Source of the DNA: Mycobacterium sp. IS-1742
GTDB lineage: Bacteria; Actinomycetota; Actinomycetes; Mycobacteriales; Mycobacteriaceae
DNA length: 64,000 bases
Direction: 5' to 3'
Assembly (NCBI RefSeq): GCF_001500125.1
Contig: NZ_LQIV01000002.1
Span: forward strand, 62,001-126,000
Shown: positions 1-8,891 of the stretch, one piece after another
Layout of the letters: each line of letters starts with the position of its first letter
How positions within the stretch are numbered: the first letter of the stretch is position 1
The notes under the pieces: model-generated
The model's database searches: none
What the model was told of the DNA's origin: nothing
Seen by the model: the letters and a program-made list of their open reading frames with translations, nothing else
Position numbers and translations under genes: made by a program

Positions 1-230
1 TTCTCCGGTTGGCCGGTGTCGCGGTAATGGTCGATCGTCGACGCCGAGACGGCCGCGATGTCGGCGTACAGCATCGGCCACACGATCCCGAACGTCTGGC
101 CGGGCGGTTGGAAGCTCGGCTTCTTCAGCTTCGCGTACCACAGCGAGGGCATGTCGCGGTTGGCCAGTCCGCCGAGCGCGCCGGTGGCGAACACGGTGCC
201 GGCGGTCCTGGCGAGGGTCGACGCGCGCAT
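1..230 (-). CDS. TspO/MBR family protein, N-terminal part (runs off window)
   Basis: Read on the minus strand from the ATG at 230, the first 76 residues begin MRASTLARTAGTVFATG and contain LWYAKLKKPSFQPPG followed by TFGIVWPMLYADIA. The pattern WY..L.KPS..PP...F..VWP.LY is the hallmark of TspO/MBR (tryptophan-rich sensory) membrane proteins, which bind tetrapyrroles or cholesterol-like ligands. The family is about 150-165 residues, so roughly the second half lies beyond position 1. It is divergent from the MFS gene at 344 with about 110 bp between. The family call is firm; the physiological role in mycobacteria is not known from the sequence. Confidence 0.82.
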   Translation of the reverse strand, partial: MRASTLARTAGTVFATGALGGLANRDMPSLWYAKLKKPSFQPPGQTFGIVWPMLYADIAAVSASTIDHYRDTGQPE

Positions 231-343
231 GGGTTCCCTTTCGACGAGTCACGATCACGTACCCAGCACCGCCGCCCGGCAATCCTGACCGCCGCTGAGC
301 TAGCGTCGTGAACGTCGAGATGCGCTGAGGATCGGAGTTTCGG

Positions 344-1810
344 TTGGTGGGCACGGGGGTCGCGCGCTCGACCACCACCGGCACCGTGCGCCCGGCGCTG
401 TTGGTGGGCGGTCTGAGCATCGTGGTCCTCACCGTCGCCGTCCTGCAGACGGCGGTCGTGCCGGTGCTCGGGGTGATCGGGGAACAACTCGGCGCCTCCA
501 CCGTCGCCGTGAGCTGGGCGGTCACCGCCAACCTGCTGGCCGCGATCGCAGCGACCCCACTGCTCGGCCGTCTGGCGGATCTCTACAGCAAGAAGCGCGT
601 GCTACTGGGCGTGCTCGTCGTCGTGCTCGTCGGGTCGATCCTCGCGGCGGTGACCTCGTCGTTGCCGCTGTTGATCGTCGCCCGGGTGCTGCAGGGGGCC
701 TCGTACGCGCTGTATCCGATCAGCGTGGCGGTGTTGCGCGAGGAACTCCCACCCGGACGGTTGGCCGGGGCGATGGCGGTCATGTCGGGCACACTCGGCT
801 TCGGCGGCGGCGTCGGACTGGTGGTCGTCGGGCTGCTGATGAGCGGCGACGCGGACTACCACCGGGTGTTCTGGCTGACCACCGGTTTCACCGTCGTCGT
901 CCTCGCGATCGTCGTGTTCCTGGTGCCTGCGCGCCGACGCCGCGCGGAGGGTTCGATCGACTGGCTCGGCGCCGTCGGTCTGGCGGCGGGGCTGTCGGCG
1001 GTGCTGCTGGCCGTCACCCAGGGCAACGCGTGGGGGTGGGTGTCGGCCCGGACGCTGGTCTGTGCGCTCGGGGGTGCGGCCGTTCTGGTGGCGTGGTGGC
1101 TGTGGGAGAAGCGGCGCGTGCATCCGCTGGTGTCCACGCGCATGCTCACCAAGCCGGCCATGCTGCTCACCAATCTCGCCACCATCTTCGTGGGGATGGG
1201 GCTGTACTTCGCATTCCTCGGGCTGACGCAGTTCGTCCAGATCCCGCGGGAGGCGGCCGGATACGGGTTCGGCGCCTCCGTGCTGCAGTCGAGTGTGGTG
1301 TACCTGCTCCCGGGTGCCGTGACGGGCTTCGCCGTCGCCCTGGTCAGCGGTCGCTTCATCGACCGGTACGGCGCCCGCCGTGTCCTGGTCGTCGCCGCGA
1401 TGGCCGGGGTCCTCGGGTTCGTTTTGCTGGCCGTCGCGCATGACCAGCCGTGGCAGGTGATCGCGGCGGGAATCCTGGCCAACGCCTACATCAGCCTCGG
1501 ATACGGCGCCCTCCCGGCACTGGTCGTCGCGGAGGTCGAGGCCGGTGAGACGGGGGTGGCCACCGGAATCAACGCGATCGCGCGCACGGTCGGCAGTTCC
1601 ATGGCCGCCGCGGTCGTCGCGGTGCTGCTGGGCCGTTCCGCGCCCGGCACCGCGGTGCCGATGGAGAGCAGCTTCGTGGTCGTCTTCGTCGCGGGCGCCG
1701 TCACCGCGGCGCTGGCGCTGACCCTGATCGCGCTCACCCGCGCCCGGCCACGGGCGGTCGACCCGGATGCGCTCTCACACACCCGCGCGATGAACCACGA
1801 ATGGGGTTAA
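344..1810 (+). CDS. MFS transporter, DHA2-like (14-TM) efflux permease
   Basis: This 488-residue integral membrane protein is rich in Val/Ala/Leu helices. The MFS motif A-like loop GRLADLYSKKRVLL lies near residues 73-86 and the motif C-like helix GGGVGLVVVG follows the fourth to fifth helices. The length and helix count fit the drug:H+ antiporter-2 (EmrB/QacA) group, which exports small hydrophobic compounds using the proton gradient. The start is a TTG at 344 preceded by purine-rich GAGGATCGGAG. Its stop codon overlaps the stop of the convergent SRPBCC gene (ttaa at 1807-1810). The substrate is not predictable. Confidence 0.85.
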   Translation: MVGTGVARSTTTGTVRPALLVGGLSIVVLTVAVLQTAVVPVLGVIGEQLGASTVAVSWAVTANLLAAIAATPLLGRLADLYSKKRVLLGVLVVVLVGSILAAVTSSLPLLIVARVLQGASYALYPISVAVLREELPPGRLAGAMAVMSGTLGFGGGVGLVVVGLLMSGDADYHRVFWLTTGFTVVVLAIVVFLVPARRRRAEGSIDWLGAVGLAAGLSAVLLAVTQGNAWGWVSARTLVCALGGAAVLVAWWLWEKRRVHPLVSTRMLTKPAMLLTNLATIFVGMGLYFAFLGLTQFVQIPREAAGYGFGASVLQSSVVYLLPGAVTGFAVALVSGRFIDRYGARRVLVVAAMAGVLGFVLLAVAHDQPWQVIAAGILANAYISLGYGALPALVVAEVEAGETGVATGINAIARTVGSSMAAAVVAVLLGRSAPGTAVPMESSFVVVFVAGAVTAALALTLIALTRARPRAVDPDALSHTRAMNHEWG

Positions 1811-2238
1811 CGCAGCTTCGCGAGATTGCTGACCGATTTGTTCACGTCCGATTCGATGACCTTCGCGACCAGCGACCCCACCCGGGTGTTGAGCAGACCG
1901 CCGGACAGGTCGGCGACCACCCGGAAGTTCGAGCCGGTGTCCGGCTCCTCCTCGACGTGCAGGGAGAGCGCGATGCAGATCGCCGGGAACCCCGTGCCGA
2001 TCAGCTCGATCTCCTTGGGCTCGTCGTAGCGGGTCACCCGCCAGTGGATGGTGTTGCGGAATCCCTTGACCTTGATCAGCGACGACACGCAGGTGCCGAC
2101 TTCGATCTCGGCCGGGACCTCGCTGCGCCAGCCCCCGAAGATCGTCAGCCACTCGTCGAACCGCCGCAGGTTGGATGCCAACTCCCACGCCTTCTCCGGG
2201 GTGAGGTCGGAGGAGACCGCCACGTCAACCGATGCCAT
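1807..2238 (-). CDS. SRPBCC (START-like) family protein
   Basis: This 143-residue protein begins MASVDVAVSSDLTPEKAWELASN, the typical first strand and helix of the SRPBCC/polyketide-cyclase-like fold (VDV..D.TPE.AWELAS...RFDEWL). Members bind small hydrophobic ligands in a deep cavity and act as cyclases, carriers or toxins; nothing here shows which. In mycobacteria such stand-alone genes are common and mostly uncharacterised. It is transcribed leftward and its stop codon is shared with the end of the MFS gene, so the two genes converge with no spacer. Confidence 0.75.
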   Translation of the reverse strand: MASVDVAVSSDLTPEKAWELASNLRRFDEWLTIFGGWRSEVPAEIEVGTCVSSLIKVKGFRNTIHWRVTRYDEPKEIELIGTGFPAICIALSLHVEEEPDTGSNFRVVADLSGGLLNTRVGSLVAKVIESDVNKSVSNLAKLR

Positions 2239-2537
2239 GGACCCCCATTACCCTGCCCGTGCGGCCAGGTAAACGGCCTGCGCGGATTCCGAACGGGACG
2301 CATGTCACACTGCGACACTGAATCGCACACCACCGCGCCGCTCACCGCGCCCGCCGGGGCCCTGACCGGCTCAGCCGGCGTCTGCGGCAAAGCGCGGATT
2401 CTTCTGCTGGAACCCCTTCGGAATGAAGGATTCCATTGTAAAAATGTTAAATCGTTGCGGAATCACTTGCGAAGGGTGCCGGGATCGGCGATTGTTTACG
2501 CACAGTCCGCAGGGCTGGGATCTGAGGAGGCTGCTTT
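2239..2537 (+). promoter_or_regulatory. Intergenic region before potA with AT-rich promoter-like stretch and displaced RBS
   Basis: About 320 bp separate the SRPBCC start from potA. Most of it is GC-rich without structure that I trust. The exception is 2415-2455, an AT-rich tract (ccattgtaaaaatgttaaat) unlike its surroundings, likely to hold the potA promoter, preceded by a small inverted repeat GGAAT-gaagg-ATTCC. A strong Shine-Dalgarno sequence GAGGAGG sits at 2524-2530, 31 nt before the GTG at 2562 but 7 nt before an in-frame CTG at 2538. Confidence 0.45.
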
Positions 2538-2561
2538 CTGACCGGCACACACACCACTTCG

Positions 2562-3728
2562 GTGAATCAGACCGTCGACGGGGTCGCCCCCAAGAAGGGC
2601 AGCCCGGTCATCGAGATCGACCATGTGACGAAGCGGTTCGCCGACTACGTCGCCGTCGCCGACGCGGACTTCTCCATCGCCTCCGGCGAGTTCTTCTCGA
2701 TGCTGGGGCCGTCCGGGTGCGGGAAGACCACGACGCTGCGGATGATCGCCGGCTTCGAGACACCGACGTCGGGCGCGATCCGGCTGGAGGGCACCGACGT
2801 CTCGCGTGTCCCCCCGCACAAGCGCAACGTCAACACGGTGTTCCAGCACTACGCCCTGTTCCCCCACATGAGCGTCTGGGACAACGTCGCCTACGGCCCG
2901 CGCAGCATGAAGAAGGACAAGTCAGAGGTCAAACGCCGCGTCGACGAACTGCTCGAGGTCGTCCGCCTGACCGACTTCGCCAAGCGCAAACCGGGACAGC
3001 TCTCCGGCGGTCAGCAGCAACGCGTGGCGCTGGCCCGGGCACTCGTGAACTACCCGAGCGCGCTGCTCCTCGACGAACCGCTCGGCGCACTGGATCTCAA
3101 ACTGCGCCACGCGATGCAGTTCGAGCTCAAACGCATCCAGCGCGAAGTGGGCATCACGTTCATCTACGTCACCCACGATCAGGAGGAGGCGTTGACGATG
3201 AGTGACCGCATCGCGGTCATGAACGCGGGCAACGTCGAACAGATCGGCACACCGACCGACATCTACGACCGGCCCGCGACGGTGTTCGTCGCCAACTTCA
3301 TCGGACAGGCCAATCTGTGGCCGGGGCGCCAGACCGGTCGCCTCAACGGGGGCTACGTCGAGGTCGACGTCCTCGGCAGCAAGCTGAAGGCCAAACCGGG
3401 TGACACCGCCATCGAGACCGGCGGACACGCCACGCTGATGGTGCGGCCCGAACGCCTGCGGGTGTCGCTGGAGCCCCCGGTGGGCGATGCCGCCGCGGTC
3501 CGGGCGACCGTGCGGGACATGACCTTCCAGGGTCCGGTGGTGCGCCTCTCGCTGGCCGCACCCGACGAGTCCCCCATCGTCGCCCACATCGGACCCGAAC
3601 ATCACCTGCCCTCGCTGCGCCCCGGCGACCAGGTGTACGTCTGCTGGTCGCCCGACGCCTCGCTAGTGCTGCCCGCCGCCGACATCCCGACCACCGAGGA
3701 TCTCGAAGAGATGCTCGACGAGTCCTGA
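2562..3728 (+). CDS. potA: Spermidine/putrescine-type ABC transporter ATP-binding protein
   Basis: This 388-residue ATPase has Walker [10 protein letters not shown], a normal Q-loop ([13 protein letters not shown]), the signature LSGGQQQR, Walker [13 protein letters not shown] and switch His in [10 protein letters not shown]-terminal TOBE-like domain follows (about residues 290-380). The motifs and the downstream order potD-potB-potC match polyamine importers of the PotABCD type. Start choice is uncertain. GTG at 2562 gives [13 protein letters not shown], but the only good ribosome site (GAGGAGG, 2524-2530) is correctly spaced for a CTG at 2538, which would add eight residues. Polyamine as substrate is a family inference. 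Confidence 0.87.
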   Translation: MNQTVDGVAPKKGSPVIEIDHVTKRFADYVAVADADFSIASGEFFSMLGPSGCGKTTTLRMIAGFETPTSGAIRLEGTDVSRVPPHKRNVNTVFQHYALFPHMSVWDNVAYGPRSMKKDKSEVKRRVDELLEVVRLTDFAKRKPGQLSGGQQQRVALARALVNYPSALLLDEPLGALDLKLRHAMQFELKRIQREVGITFIYVTHDQEEALTMSDRIAVMNAGNVEQIGTPTDIYDRPATVFVANFIGQANLWPGRQTGRLNGGYVEVDVLGSKLKAKPGDTAIETGGHATLMVRPERLRVSLEPPVGDAAAVRATVRDMTFQGPVVRLSLAAPDESPIVAHIGPEHHLPSLRPGDQVYVCWSPDASLVLPAADIPTTEDLEEMLDES

Positions 3729-3801
3729 CCCCGTCCCGTACCCCGCCGTTTCCCTCCCCCGGCCCTTCTCACCGCAGAAGATCACGAAAGGCACACCAGT
3801 C

Positions 3802-4992
3802 ATGCCCCGTTCGTCAGAGTTCGACCCGCAACTGGCCGCCCGTCTCGCCGCCGCCCGTACGTCGCGGCGGCGGTTCCTCGGCGGCGGCGCCGCCGCGGCC
3901 GCTGCGCTGGCACTGGGCCCGTCGGTCCTCGCAGCGTGCGGTTCGGACAGCGGTGGCTCCGAGTCGACGGCCACCGACGACGGCGGCCCGGCCGGCGGGA
4001 CGCTACGGGTCTCGAACTGGCCGCTGTACATGGCCGACGGATTCGTCGCCGCCTTCCAGACCGCCTCCGGGGTCACCGTCGACTACAAAGAGGACTTCAA
4101 CGACAACGAGGAGTGGTTCGCCAAGGTCAAGGAACCGCTCTCGCGTAAGCAGGACATCGGCGCCGACCTGGTCATTCCGACCGAGTTCATGGCGGCCCGC
4201 ATCAACGGCCTCGGGTGGCTCAACGAGATCCGCGCCGACCGTGTGCCGAACAAGAAGAACCTCCGCCCCGATCTGCTGAACTCGGCGATCGACCCGGGCC
4301 GCAACAAGACCGCGCCGTACATGACCGGCATGGTCGGCCTCGCCTACAACAAGGCCGCCACCGGACGGGAGATCACGCGGATCGAGGATCTGTGGGATCC
4401 GGCGTTCAAGGGTCGGGTCAGCCTGCTCTCCGACACCCAGGACGGCCTGGGCATGGTGATGCTCTCGCAGGGCGCCTCCCCGGAGCGGCCCTCGACCGAG
4501 GCCGTGCAGAAGGCCGTCGACCTGGTGCGTGAGCACAAGGACAACGGGCAGATCCGCCGCTTCACCGGCAATGACTACGCCGACGATCTCGCCGCGGGCA
4601 ATGTCGCCATCGCGCAAGCCTATTCGGGGGATGTGGTGCAGCTGAAGGCGGACAACCCCGATCTGGAGTTCATCGTCCCGGAGGCCGGGGGCACGTGGTT
4701 CATCGACACCATGGTCATTCCCTACACCACGCAGAACCAGAGTGCCGCCGAGGCGTGGATCGACTACGTCTACGACCGGGCCAACTACGCGAAGCTGATC
4801 GCCTTCACCCAGTTCGTGCCGGTGCTGTCCGAGATGACCGACGAACTGAACAAGATCGACCCCGGCGTCGCGTCGAACGCGCTCATCAACCCGCCGGAGT
4901 CGACGGTGAACAACCTCAAGTCGTGGGCGGCGCTGACCGACGAGCAGACGCAGGAGTACAACACCATGTACGCCGCGGTGACCGGAGGCTGA
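3802..4992 (+). CDS. potD: Spermidine/putrescine-type ABC transporter substrate-binding lipoprotein
   Basis: This 396-residue exported protein has an N-terminus with a twin-arginine signal (SRRRFLGGG), an Ala-rich hydrophobic stretch and a lipobox LAAC around residues 48-51, so it should be a Tat-exported lipoprotein. The mature part begins GGTLRVSNWPLYM, the LRVSNWP-type first strand of PotD/PotF binding proteins. An AGGTWFIDTMVIP segment occurs later, also typical. It lies 73 bp after potA and 9 bp before potB, so it is part of one operon. Unlike enteric pot operons the binding protein is second, not last. Confidence 0.88.
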   Translation: MPRSSEFDPQLAARLAAARTSRRRFLGGGAAAAAALALGPSVLAACGSDSGGSESTATDDGGPAGGTLRVSNWPLYMADGFVAAFQTASGVTVDYKEDFNDNEEWFAKVKEPLSRKQDIGADLVIPTEFMAARINGLGWLNEIRADRVPNKKNLRPDLLNSAIDPGRNKTAPYMTGMVGLAYNKAATGREITRIEDLWDPAFKGRVSLLSDTQDGLGMVMLSQGASPERPSTEAVQKAVDLVREHKDNGQIRRFTGNDYADDLAAGNVAIAQAYSGDVVQLKADNPDLEFIVPEAGGTWFIDTMVIPYTTQNQSAAEAWIDYVYDRANYAKLIAFTQFVPVLSEMTDELNKIDPGVASNALINPPESTVNNLKSWAALTDEQTQEYNTMYAAVTGG

Positions 4993-5001
4993 CGCCCACC
5001 C

Positions 5002-5877
5002 ATGGCCGGTGTAGCCAGCAGTAGCCGGCAGCGCAGCAGGATCGCCCCGTATCTGATGATCCTGCCCGCGCTGGCGTATCTCGCAATCTTCTTCCTGTGG
5101 CCGTTGATCTCGCTGGCGCGCACATCGCTGTCGTCGACGGGCGGGTCGGTGTTCCTGCCGACGCTGACCTTCTCATGGGATTTCGCCAATTACGGCGAGG
5201 CGTTCTCGCGGTACTCCGATCAGATCCTGCGCTCGTTCGGCTACGCACTGACCGCGACGATCGTGTGCCTGCTGCTGGCGTATCCGCTCGCCTACGTGAT
5301 CGCGTTCAAGGCCGGGCGCTTCAAGAACCTGATCCTGGGCCTGGTGATCCTGCCGTTCTTCGTGACGTTCCTGATCCGCACGATCGCGTGGAAAACCATT
5401 CTCGCCGACGACGGTTGGGTGGTCTCCGCACTCGGCGCCGTCGGGCTGCTGCCGAGCGACGGCCGGTTGCTCTCCACCAGTTGGGCGGTGATCGGCGGGC
5501 TGATTTACAACTGGATCATCTTCATGATCCTGCCGCTGTACGTCAGCCTCGAGAAGATCGACCCGCGGCTCATCGAGGCGTCGAAGGATCTGTACTCGTC
5601 GAACACCCGCAGCTTCACCAAGGTGATCCTGCCGCTGTCGCTACCCGGTGTGCTGGCGGGCAGCCTGCTGGTGTTCATCCCGGCCGCCGGTGATTTCATC
5701 AACGCCGAATACCTCGGCAGTACCCAGACCACGATGATCGGCAACGTGATCCAACAGCAGTTCCTCGTGGTCAAGGACTATCCGGCGGCCGCCGCGCTGA
5801 GTCTGGTCCTGATGGGCACGATCTTGGCCGGGGTGCTGCTCTACACGCGGGCGCTGGGCACGGAGGACCTGGTATGA
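5002..5877 (+). CDS. potB: Spermidine/putrescine-type ABC transporter permease (PotB-like)
   Basis: This 291-residue permease has about six membrane helices. It begins MAGVASSSRQRSRIAPYLMILPALAYLAIFFLWP in type, with the first helix at residues 15-35. The EAA-type cytoplasmic loop that docks on the ATPase is IEASKDLYSSNTRSFTKVILPLSLPG near residues 190-215. The start ATG follows the potD stop by 9 bp and its end overlaps potC by 4 bp (ATGA), indicating translational coupling. It forms the channel with PotC. Confidence 0.88.
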   Translation: MAGVASSSRQRSRIAPYLMILPALAYLAIFFLWPLISLARTSLSSTGGSVFLPTLTFSWDFANYGEAFSRYSDQILRSFGYALTATIVCLLLAYPLAYVIAFKAGRFKNLILGLVILPFFVTFLIRTIAWKTILADDGWVVSALGAVGLLPSDGRLLSTSWAVIGGLIYNWIIFMILPLYVSLEKIDPRLIEASKDLYSSNTRSFTKVILPLSLPGVLAGSLLVFIPAAGDFINAEYLGSTQTTMIGNVIQQQFLVVKDYPAAAALSLVLMGTILAGVLLYTRALGTEDLV

Positions 5878-6731
5878 CCACCCAAGCCGGCGCCGCGGTG
5901 GCCGTCGCGGCCGAGCAGCCCCCCCGTCCCAAAGCCGTTCGGGGAACCCCGAAGTGGGGTGACTGGAGCCTCCGGATCGTCGCCGGTCTGGTGCTGCTGT
6001 ACCTGTTCGTCCCGATCTTCGTGATCGTGCTGTTCTCGTTCAACGACCCCAAGGGCAAGTTCAACTACAGCTGGCAGGGTTTCACGCTCGACAACTGGCT
6101 CGACCCGTTCAAGTACCCGGCGCTGACGAACGCGATGAAGTTGAGCCTCAACGTCGCCGGGGTGTCGACGCTCATCGCGCTGGTGCTCGGCACGCTCGTC
6201 GCGATCGCGCTGGTGCGGCAACGCTGGCGCGGCCAGCGTGCCGTCGACACATTCCTGGTGCTCCCGCTCACCGCGCCCGAGGTGGTGATGGGCGCATCGC
6301 TGCTGGTGTTGTTCCTCGACCTGGGCTGGGCCACCGGTTACGTCACGATCGTGTTGGCCCACATCGCCTTCGAGGTCAGCTTCATCGCGATGACGGTGCG
6401 TGCCCGGGTGCGGGGCTTCGACTGGACACTCGAGGACGCGTCGATGGACCTGGGCGCGAGCCCGACCCGCACGTTCTTCAAGGTGACGTTGCCGTTGATC
6501 GTCCCCGGCATCGTGGCCGCGGCGATGCTGTCGTTCGCGCTGTCGCTCGACGACTTCATCATCACGTACTTCGTCAGCGGGTCGACGGTGACGTATCCGC
6601 TCTACGTCAACGCGGCGGTCAAGGCGGCGGTGCCACCTCAGATCAACGTGATCGCGACGGCCATCCTCGTGGTCAGCCTGATCCTGTTGGCGGCGGGCAC
6701 GCTCTACCGCCGCAAGCGCATCGACGCCTAG
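5874..6731 (+). CDS. potC: Spermidine/putrescine-type ABC transporter permease (PotC-like)
   Basis: This 285-residue permease has a cytoplasmic, Ala/Pro-rich N-terminus of about 35 residues, a first helix IVAGLVLLYLFVPIFVIVLFS and the PotC-like FSFNDPKGKFNYSWQGFTL periplasmic segment. The EAA loop is LEDASMDLGASPTRTFFKVTLPLIVPG. The late segment SLDDFIITYFVSG is strongly typical of PotC/PotI. It overlaps potB by 4 bp and is the last gene of the operon. A long inverted repeat follows within 10 bp of its stop codon. Confidence 0.88.
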   Translation: MTTQAGAAVAVAAEQPPRPKAVRGTPKWGDWSLRIVAGLVLLYLFVPIFVIVLFSFNDPKGKFNYSWQGFTLDNWLDPFKYPALTNAMKLSLNVAGVSTLIALVLGTLVAIALVRQRWRGQRAVDTFLVLPLTAPEVVMGASLLVLFLDLGWATGYVTIVLAHIAFEVSFIAMTVRARVRGFDWTLEDASMDLGASPTRTFFKVTLPLIVPGIVAAAMLSFALSLDDFIITYFVSGSTVTYPLYVNAAVKAAVPPQINVIATAILVVSLILLAAGTLYRRKRIDA

Positions 6732-6741
6732 CCCCCTTTTT

Positions 6742-6804
6742 CCGCGAAACAGCATTCCCTGTCGCCAAGCGCGCGGCTTGGCAGCAGGGAATGCTGTTTC
6801 GCGG
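6742..6804. terminator. Long perfect inverted repeat between convergent potC and EamA genes
   Basis: The arms ccgcgaaacagcattccctg (6742-6761) and its exact reverse complement (6785-6804) form a 20-bp perfect stem. A nested 7-bp stem (gccaagc 6764-6770 with gcttggc 6776-6782) closes the loop. A run of T (cccccttttt, 6732-6741) precedes the left arm, which on the minus strand reads as an A run. The position between two converging genes fits a bidirectional terminator, though the stem is much longer than needed and could be a dispersed intergenic repeat. Confidence 0.7.
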
Positions 6805-6814
6805 CCGCGCGGGG

Positions 6815-7681
6815 TCAGGCGACTTCGACCGGCACGGGTGTCGCCCGGCCCCCGCCGCGGGCCGCGCCGATCCCCGCCGCGACGACGAACACGATGCCGA
6901 CCACCGCGGCGACACCCGGCACCTGATCCAGCGCCACGAAGCCGATGATCAACGCGAACGCCGGTTCCAGGCTCATCAGCGTGCCGAACGCCGCGGCGCT
7001 GAGGCGGCGCAGCGCGAGGAACTCGAGTGCGAACGGGAACATCGGGAGCATCACGGCAAGGCCGAGGCCGATGAGCAGTAGCTGCGGTGTCATCCGCTCG
7101 AACACCATCGATCCGACGACGAGGGTGCCGACGAGTCCGGCCACCGGCATCGAGACCGCCAGCCCGTTGATCCCGGCGACCTGATCCCCCACCCGCTGGG
7201 TGAGCAGGATGTAGCCGGCCCAGCACACCGCGGCCGCGAGCGCGTAGAGAACGCCGACGGGGTCGACCGTTCCGGTCCACGGCTGCGTCATCAACAGCAC
7301 CCCGACCGCGGCCAGGCCGGGCCAGATCACCCGCGCCACGCCTGTCCCCCGCACCACGGCCACCCCCAGCGGTCCGAGAAACTCCAGCGCGCTGGCGGTG
7401 CCCATCGGGATCCGATCCAGGGCGGCCATGAACAGCAGCGTGATCGCGGCGGTGACCACCCCCAGCGCCACGCACGCCAACAGGCTCCGGCGGGTGAATC
7501 CCGCCCGCCGCGGGCGCAGAAAGACCAGGAAAAGCAAGCCCGCCCAGGCCAGACGCAGCCAGGCGGCGCCTTCGGCACCGATCTGATCGATCAGGCCGAC
7601 CGCGACCGCCACACCCAACTGCACCGACAACATGGCGGTCACCGCCATGGCCGCACCGGTGCGGGCGTCGGTGCTGGTCAT
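6815..7681 (-). CDS. EamA/DMT family permease
   Basis: From the ATG at 7681 the product has 288 residues and begins [20 protein letters not shown]. It has about ten hydrophobic helices in two similar halves; the second half contains [18 protein letters not shown] and ends with [22 protein letters not shown], the ..LEP..A.l.g...lgE/D.. pattern of EamA (RhtA-like) permeases. These typically export amino acids or other metabolites. A longer open frame extends upstream but lacks membrane-protein character, so the internal ATG (or the GTG three bases earlier) is preferred. It converges with potC across the hairpin. Confidence 0.8.
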   Translation of the reverse strand: MTSTDARTGAAMAVTAMLSVQLGVAVAVGLIDQIGAEGAAWLRLAWAGLLFLVFLRPRRAGFTRRSLLACVALGVVTAAITLLFMAALDRIPMGTASALEFLGPLGVAVVRGTGVARVIWPGLAAVGVLLMTQPWTGTVDPVGVLYALAAAVCWAGYILLTQRVGDQVAGINGLAVSMPVAGLVGTLVVGSMVFERMTPQLLLIGLGLAVMLPMFPFALEFLALRRLSAAAFGTLMSLEPAFALIIGFVALDQVPGVAAVVGIVFVVAAGIGAARGGGRATPVPVEVA

Positions 7682-7871
7682 CACCGCAATGGATATACGG
7701 CACGGCGCGCGCCCGCGTCCAACGGGTTTCGCCGGTGCACGGTAACGCGGGCGCGCCGGCGCACGATTCCAGGTCGGATCGGTTCGGGTTCCGGCATTTG
7801 TCTCGAACTGACGAAATTTCGGCGATTCGACCCTGTCGTGGCGTTCGGTGGGGCGACCATGGGGATTGACG

Positions 7872-7893
7872 CGCGGGTAAACGGGTACCCGCG
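7872..7893. repeat. Inverted repeat upstream of lipoprotein gene
   Basis: Cgcgggta (7872-7879) and tacccgcg (7886-7893) are exact 8-bp inverted arms around aacggg, ending 30 bp before the GTG at 7924. The position suggests an operator or 5' leader structure rather than a terminator. It is the only clear structure in the roughly 240 bp between the divergent EamA and lipoprotein genes. Confidence 0.4.
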
Positions 7894-7923
7894 GGTTGTC
7901 GGGGATGGCAGCGAGGGGGACTC

Positions 7924-8415
7924 GTGGACATCGGTAAGGCGGCCGTCGTGGTCGCCGCCACCGCACTCTCGGTCACGGGGTGCGGTTACCGTCTGGGCGC
8001 TCAGCCCGCTGACGCCGGCCCGGCTCCCGAATCGGTCGAGACCCGCGCCATCACGGCGGCTGCCGCAACCCCGGAGGTGCCGAAGGTAGGGCAGAACGCC
8101 TCCGTCGCCGCGGCCAACCACGGCGTCCCCCCGAACGCAGACGGTGACCCGGCCTGCCCGTCCTCGCTGGCCTGGGGCAGGCAACCCGAGGGAGGCGGCG
8201 TCCTGGTCACCGTGACCACCGACGATCAGACCGCGGTGATCGTGCTCGTGCGCACCAACTCCGGCGTCGACATCGCCGACCGGGCGATCCTCGACCGGGG
8301 CGACCTGCGCCTGTTCGAATTCCCGACGATCGACGCCGCCGCGGTGACCGAGGTGCTGATCATGACGAACACCCAGCGCTGTTTCGCCGTCGCCGATCCG
8401 GTGACCTTCAATTAG
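7924..8415 (+). CDS. Putative lipoprotein of unknown function
   Basis: This 163-residue protein starts at a GTG with a good ribosome site (GCGAGGGGGA). The first 20 residues, [20 protein letters not shown], form a short signal peptide ending in a plausible lipobox (SVTGC), so it is probably lipid-anchored outside the membrane. After a Pro/Ala linker comes a beta-rich domain with segments such as [25 protein letters not shown] do not recognise the family. It ends 8 bp from the convergent polyol isomerase gene. Confidence 0.6.
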   Translation: MDIGKAAVVVAATALSVTGCGYRLGAQPADAGPAPESVETRAITAAAATPEVPKVGQNASVAAANHGVPPNADGDPACPSSLAWGRQPEGGGVLVTVTTDDQTAVIVLVRTNSGVDIADRAILDRGDLRLFEFPTIDAAAVTEVLIMTNTQRCFAVADPVTFN

Positions 8416-8423
8416 TCGCGACC

Positions 8424-8891
8424 TCAGTCGGCGCCGGGTTCGTAGCCGCAGATGGCCTCGACCTTGTCCGCCGACTTGCTGGCGGGATCGAATTCGTAGT
8501 TCAGCCATTCCCTGGCCAGGCGGCGCGCCAGCTCCAACCCGATGACGCGCTGTCCGAAGCACAACACCTGGGCGTCGTTGGACAGCACCGACCGTTCGAC
8601 GGAGAAACTGTCGTGCGCGGTGACCGCCCGGATCCCCGGAACCTTGTTGGCGCTGATCGCCACCCCGAGACCCGTACCGCACACCAGCAGGGCGCGGTCG
8701 GCCTTGCCCTCGGCCACCATCCGGGCCGCCGCCACCGCGATGTGCGGATAGGCCGTGTCCTCGTCGGTGCCGACCCCGACGTCGGTGACCTCGGCCACCC
8801 GGTCGTCCGCCTTCAGGTCGCCCTTGAGGGCTTCTTTGTACTCGTATCCGGCGTCGTCGGAGCCGACGACGATGCGCAGTTTGTCAGTCAT
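8424..8891 (-). CDS. derI: RpiB/LacAB-family sugar-phosphate isomerase (D-erythrulose 4-phosphate isomerase-like)
   Basis: This 155-residue protein begins [20 protein letters not shown], the RpiB start (GSD.AG...K), and has the active-site segment [21 protein letters not shown] with the catalytic Cys, followed by [24 protein letters not shown]. RpiB relatives interconvert aldose and ketose phosphates. In Mycobacterium smegmatis a paralogue next to a DAK kinase and polyol ABC transporter turns D-erythrulose 4-phosphate into D-erythrose 4-phosphate (DerI), as I recall from work on threitol/erythritol catabolism. The same neighbours are here. ATG overlaps the kinase stop by 4 bp. It is the last gene of the operon. 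Confidence 0.8.
   Translation of the reverse strand: MTDKLRIVVGSDDAGYEYKEALKGDLKADDRVAEVTDVGVGTDEDTAYPHIAVAAARMVAEGKADRALLVCGTGLGVAISANKVPGIRAVTAHDSFSVERSVLSNDAQVLCFGQRVIGLELARRLAREWLNYEFDPASKSADKVEAICGYEPGAD

Noticed and set aside
2423..3205. Frame starting MKDSIVKMLNRCG before potA
   Set aside because: It enters potA in the wrong frame and becomes Arg-rich; only its AT-rich start looked unusual, and that is better explained as a promoter.
5841..7976. 711-residue minus-strand open frame across potC and the EamA gene
   Set aside because: It runs antisense to potC and in a different frame from the EamA protein; the composition is Arg/Gly/His-rich without domain signs, an effect of high GC.
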